Part shown: in pieces, positions 62,003 through 64,000 of the stretch
Position numbering within the stretch: position 1 is the stretch's first letter
How the letters are laid out: every line of letters starts with the position of its first letter
NCBI RefSeq assembly: GCF_001997295.1
Contig: NZ_CP019605.1
Span: 744,001-808,000 of the forward strand
Origin: Tessaracoccus flavus
GTDB lineage: Bacteria > Actinomycetota > Actinomycetes > Propionibacteriales > Propionibacteriaceae
DNA: 64,000 nucleotides
Reading direction: 5' to 3'
Position numbers and translations under genes: made by a program
The notes under the pieces: model-generated
Databases searched by the model: none
What the model saw: the letters and a program-made list of their open reading frames with translations, nothing else
What the model was told of the DNA's origin: nothing

Positions 62003-62883
62003 GAGTAGTCATCACAGCCGACGCCGTCGCTGGGCTCAGCCCCGCGGCGGCGTCCGCGTTGATCGCCCGTGCCTTCTCCGATCGCGGCGCTCAGGTGGCC
62101 GTCGTCCCGCTGGGGGTGAGTGGGGAGCCGCTGCGTGAGGCGCTCGAAGCCCTGGCACCCCGCACCGACGTCGTGCGCCCCGACGATGCGGCCGCACTGC
62201 GGCAGGTGCTCCAGAGCGACCGATCTCCGCTAGTCGACCTCACCGGCACCGCGGCCCCCGAGCTTCAGGGGCTCGCGGCGGCGCTGGGGACCGACCCCGG
62301 CGTCGCTCTGGAAGACGCGCGCGAGCGCTGGTCCGACCGCGACCTCGTGGCGCTGGTGCCGGAGGAGGAGGTGGCGCTGCCGTTGGTCGGCCTCAACGGG
62401 CTGGCGGCGACGCAGGGGAGGCGTGCCGGCGACGACCTTTCGACCGTCCTTGCCCGCGACGCTGAGGCCGAGCGTTGGGCGTCGTCGCTGGGTCTCGATC
62501 CCACGCTCCCCGGGGCTGGCGCGGCGGGCGGGCTCGGGCTGATCGTGCAGGCGCTCGGTGGACGGATGACCGATCCGTTGACCTACCTCGCGGACGTGGC
62601 CGGCCTCGCGGACACCATGGGCGCCGCCGACCTTGTCGTCACGGCCGCGGAGTCGCTCGACTTCCACGCCGTCGGAGGGCCGATCGTCAAGCGCGCGGTG
62701 GCGATGGCCGGAGCGGCGCTGCGCCCCGCGATCGCGATCGTCGGCCGCAACTTCGTCTCCGCACGGGAGTTGAGGCTGGCGGGATTCGAGGAGGCCTATC
62801 CTCTGGGTGCTGCGGGGGAGGAGCCCACCCCCGAGAGGCTGTCGGAGGTGGCGATGCGAGTGGCCACCACGTGGTCGTGGTGA
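61999..62883 (+). CDS. Glycerate kinase family protein
   Basis: A 294-residue protein. GLNGLAATQGRRAGDDLS near residue 133 and LPGAGAAGGLGLIVQALGGR near residue 170 match the type 1 glycerate kinase fold (GckA/GarK), which phosphorylates D-glycerate. It is about 75 residues shorter than typical members and begins with TTG, with the N-terminal segment reduced. The C-terminal catalytic region looks present (VVTAAESLDFHAVGGPIVKR). Its coupling to pspA-pspAA is seen in other actinobacteria, and the enzymatic role in that context is not certain. Confidence 0.8.
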   Translation: MRVVITADAVAGLSPAAASALIARAFSDRGAQVAVVPLGVSGEPLREALEALAPRTDVVRPDDAAALRQVLQSDRSPLVDLTGTAAPELQGLAAALGTDPGVALEDARERWSDRDLVALVPEEEVALPLVGLNGLAATQGRRAGDDLSTVLARDAEAERWASSLGLDPTLPGAGAAGGLGLIVQALGGRMTDPLTYLADVAGLADTMGAADLVVTAAESLDFHAVGGPIVKRAVAMAGAALRPAIAIVGRNFVSARELRLAGFEEAYPLGAAGEEPTPERLSEVAMRVATTWSW

Positions 62884-62952
62884 ACTCTTTGCCTCGGCGG
62901 CGTAGACTCGACCCTCAGAACCGCAATTTCTACGAACGACTTGGAGCCAAGC

Positions 62953-63300
62953 GTGACCGATACCCAGACCACCCAGAGCGGCGTCGTCCTGACCGACGTC
63001 GCAGTGCAGAAGGTGCGCTCCCTGCTCGAGGCGGAGGGCCGCGACGATCTTGCGCTCCGCATCGCCGTCCAGCCCGGCGGCTGCTCGGGGCTGCGCTACC
63101 AGCTCTACTTCGACGACCGTGAGCTCGACGGCGACGTCGTCACCGACTACGACGGCGTGAAGGTTGTCACCGACCGCATGAGCTCTCCGTACCTCGGCGG
63201 CGCGAGCATCGACTTCATGGACACGATCGAACAGCAGGGGTTCACCATCGACAACCCCAACGCGCAGGGCTCCTGCGCCTGCGGCGACTCGTTCCACTGA
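62953..63300 (+). CDS. erpA: Iron-sulfur cluster insertion protein (ErpA/IscA type)
   Basis: A-type carrier that passes Fe-S clusters to target enzymes. It has 115 residues from GTG 62953, whose SD GGAG lies 6 nt upstream; TTG 62941 would lack one. The three conserved Cys are in PGGCSGLRYQLYF near residue 43 and in GSCACGDSF near the C-terminus. It lies before ctaC, a common actinobacterial order, and may serve LipA and respiratory enzymes. An intrinsic terminator follows. Confidence 0.95.
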   Translation: MTDTQTTQSGVVLTDVAVQKVRSLLEAEGRDDLALRIAVQPGGCSGLRYQLYFDDRELDGDVVTDYDGVKVVTDRMSSPYLGGASIDFMDTIEQQGFTIDNPNAQGSCACGDSFH

Positions 63301-63342
63301 GCCACCCGCCGGGCCGCCCGTCGCGGAGCCGGTGCATTCTAC

Positions 63343-63381
63343 GCCACCCCTTCGGAGACAGTGCCGTGGGGGTGGCTTTTT
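63343..63381 (+). terminator. Rho-independent terminator after erpA
   Basis: GCCACCCC (63343-63350) pairs with GGGGTGGC (63369-63376), followed by five T. Confidence 0.85.
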
Positions 63382-63427
63382 GCGTTATGGTTGCACCCAA
63401 CAAGTGTGGTCAACGGAAGGGCAACTA

Positions 63428-64000
63428 GTGAGTGGCAATCCTGCTGCGTCGCGTCGACGGACGGTTCGGGCGGCCTTGGCCCTCGGCGTCCCGCTCGCTC
63501 TCGCGAGCCTGACAGCCTGTTCAGCTGAAGAGGGGGCGGTGTTCTTCGGTCTTCCCGAGGCGGCCTCCGAGCAGGCGGAGAACGTCGGCGACCTGTGGCT
63601 GGGCGCCTGGGTGGCCTCCCTGGTCATCGGCGGCTTGGTGTGGGGGCTCATCGGCTGGGCCGTCGTGCGGTACCGCAACCGGAATGGCGACGACGCCCCT
63701 CCGCGGCAGACCACGTACCACCTCCCGCTGGAACTGCTCTACACCCTCGTGCCGTTCCTCATCATCGGCGTGCTGTTCTTCTACACCGTCAAGACCCAGG
63801 ACAGCGTCCGGAACTTCGAAGGCGAGCCCGACGTCGAGATCGGCGTCATCGGCCAGAAGTGGTCCTGGACCTTCAACTACATGGAGGAGGGCAACCCCGA
63901 CGTCGGCACCAACGCCTACACCGTCGGCACCCTCGAGACCATCCCCGAGCTGTACCTGCCTGTCGACAAGACGATCCGCTTCAAGCTGGAGTCCGCCGAC
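63428..64000 (+). CDS. ctaC: Cytochrome c oxidase subunit II (3' end outside window)
   Basis: Subunit II of the aa3 oxidase, which receives electrons from cytochrome c. Only the first 191 codons are in the window. The GTG start has SD GGAAGGG. The lipoprotein signal ends ASLTAC (Cys31). Two membrane helices follow: LWLGAWVASLVIGGLVWGLI and LELLYTLVPFLIIGVLFFY. EIGVIGQKWSWTFNY is the start of the cupredoxin domain. The CuA-binding Cys and His lie beyond the window edge. Confidence 0.95.
   Translation, partial: MSGNPAASRRRTVRAALALGVPLALASLTACSAEEGAVFFGLPEAASEQAENVGDLWLGAWVASLVIGGLVWGLIGWAVVRYRNRNGDDAPPRQTTYHLPLELLYTLVPFLIIGVLFFYTVKTQDSVRNFEGEPDVEIGVIGQKWSWTFNYMEEGNPDVGTNAYTVGTLETIPELYLPVDKTIRFKLESAD

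Noticed and set aside
1..64000. tRNA, rRNA operon, prophage, IS element or integrase
   Set aside because: No tRNA-like cloverleaf, rRNA segment, transposase, integrase or att-type direct repeat was recognised on either strand by eye.

Overview
The window is high-GC actinobacterial DNA, most likely from the family Propionibacteriaceae (order Propionibacteriales). This is inferred from the ribosomal protein sequences, the GlnA2-GlnE-GlnA1 and LipA-LipB neighbourhoods, the PspA/PspAA pair, DUF4191, DUF3043 and RDD proteins, and the abundance of leaderless genes. The genus cannot be fixed from the sequence alone. No prophage, insertion sequence, tRNA, rRNA operon or CRISPR array was found.

Layout. 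1-4.3 kb: the end of a zinc alcohol dehydrogenase and a frameshifted RND efflux pump. 4.3-8.4 kb: the infA-rpmJ-rpsM-rpsK-rpsD-rpoA-rplQ translation/transcription cluster. 8.4-16 kb: an accessory block with an ABC importer that has two tandem binding proteins, a GT4 glycosyltransferase, a transglutaminase-fold protein and an OafA-type acyltransferase. 16-23 kb: superoxide dismutase, the tRNA/rRNA modification genes trmB-truA-rsmC-like, yccF, an EF-G-like GTPase and rplM-rpsI. 23-27 kb: glmM, a zinc-ribbon coiled-coil protein and an RNB ribonuclease. 27-32 kb: RNase P RNA and a circularly permuted ATP-grasp/alpha-E/transglutaminase cluster. 32-39 kb: map, a DUF2510 protein, glnA2, an SCP_3 protein and glnE. 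39-41 kb: an FMN riboswitch controlling a permease and binding protein, probably a riboflavin importer. 41-48 kb: a frameshifted oxidoreductase, an MMPL transporter, glnA1 and a dicarboxylate/amino acid symporter. 48-59 kb: RDD, ABC-F, DUF4191, lipA, lipB, DUF554, the 2-oxoacid dehydrogenase E2, lpd and pepA. 59-64 kb: DUF3043, pspA-pspAA, glycerate kinase, an ErpA-type Fe-S protein and the start of ctaC.

Genes that work together. glnA1 and glnA2 make glutamine or gamma-glutamyl amides, and GlnE adenylylates GlnA1. LipB and LipA build the lipoyl groups carried by the E2 protein, which Lpd reoxidises. The ErpA-type protein could supply Fe-S clusters to LipA and respiratory enzymes.

Two signals stand out. 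First, five intergenic loci carry the same previously unnamed architecture: 20-bp-phased copies of ACGCCAAC on the left and its inverse GTTGGCGT on the right, in four cases around a strong hairpin with a 10-nt loop. Second, four genes, including the essential rpsD, are each broken by one missing base in a G or C run. That pattern points to homopolymer errors in the assembly rather than to four pseudogenes. In addition, about 17 genes have a TANNNT-like -10 box 6-7 nt before the start codon, so leaderless transcription is common here.
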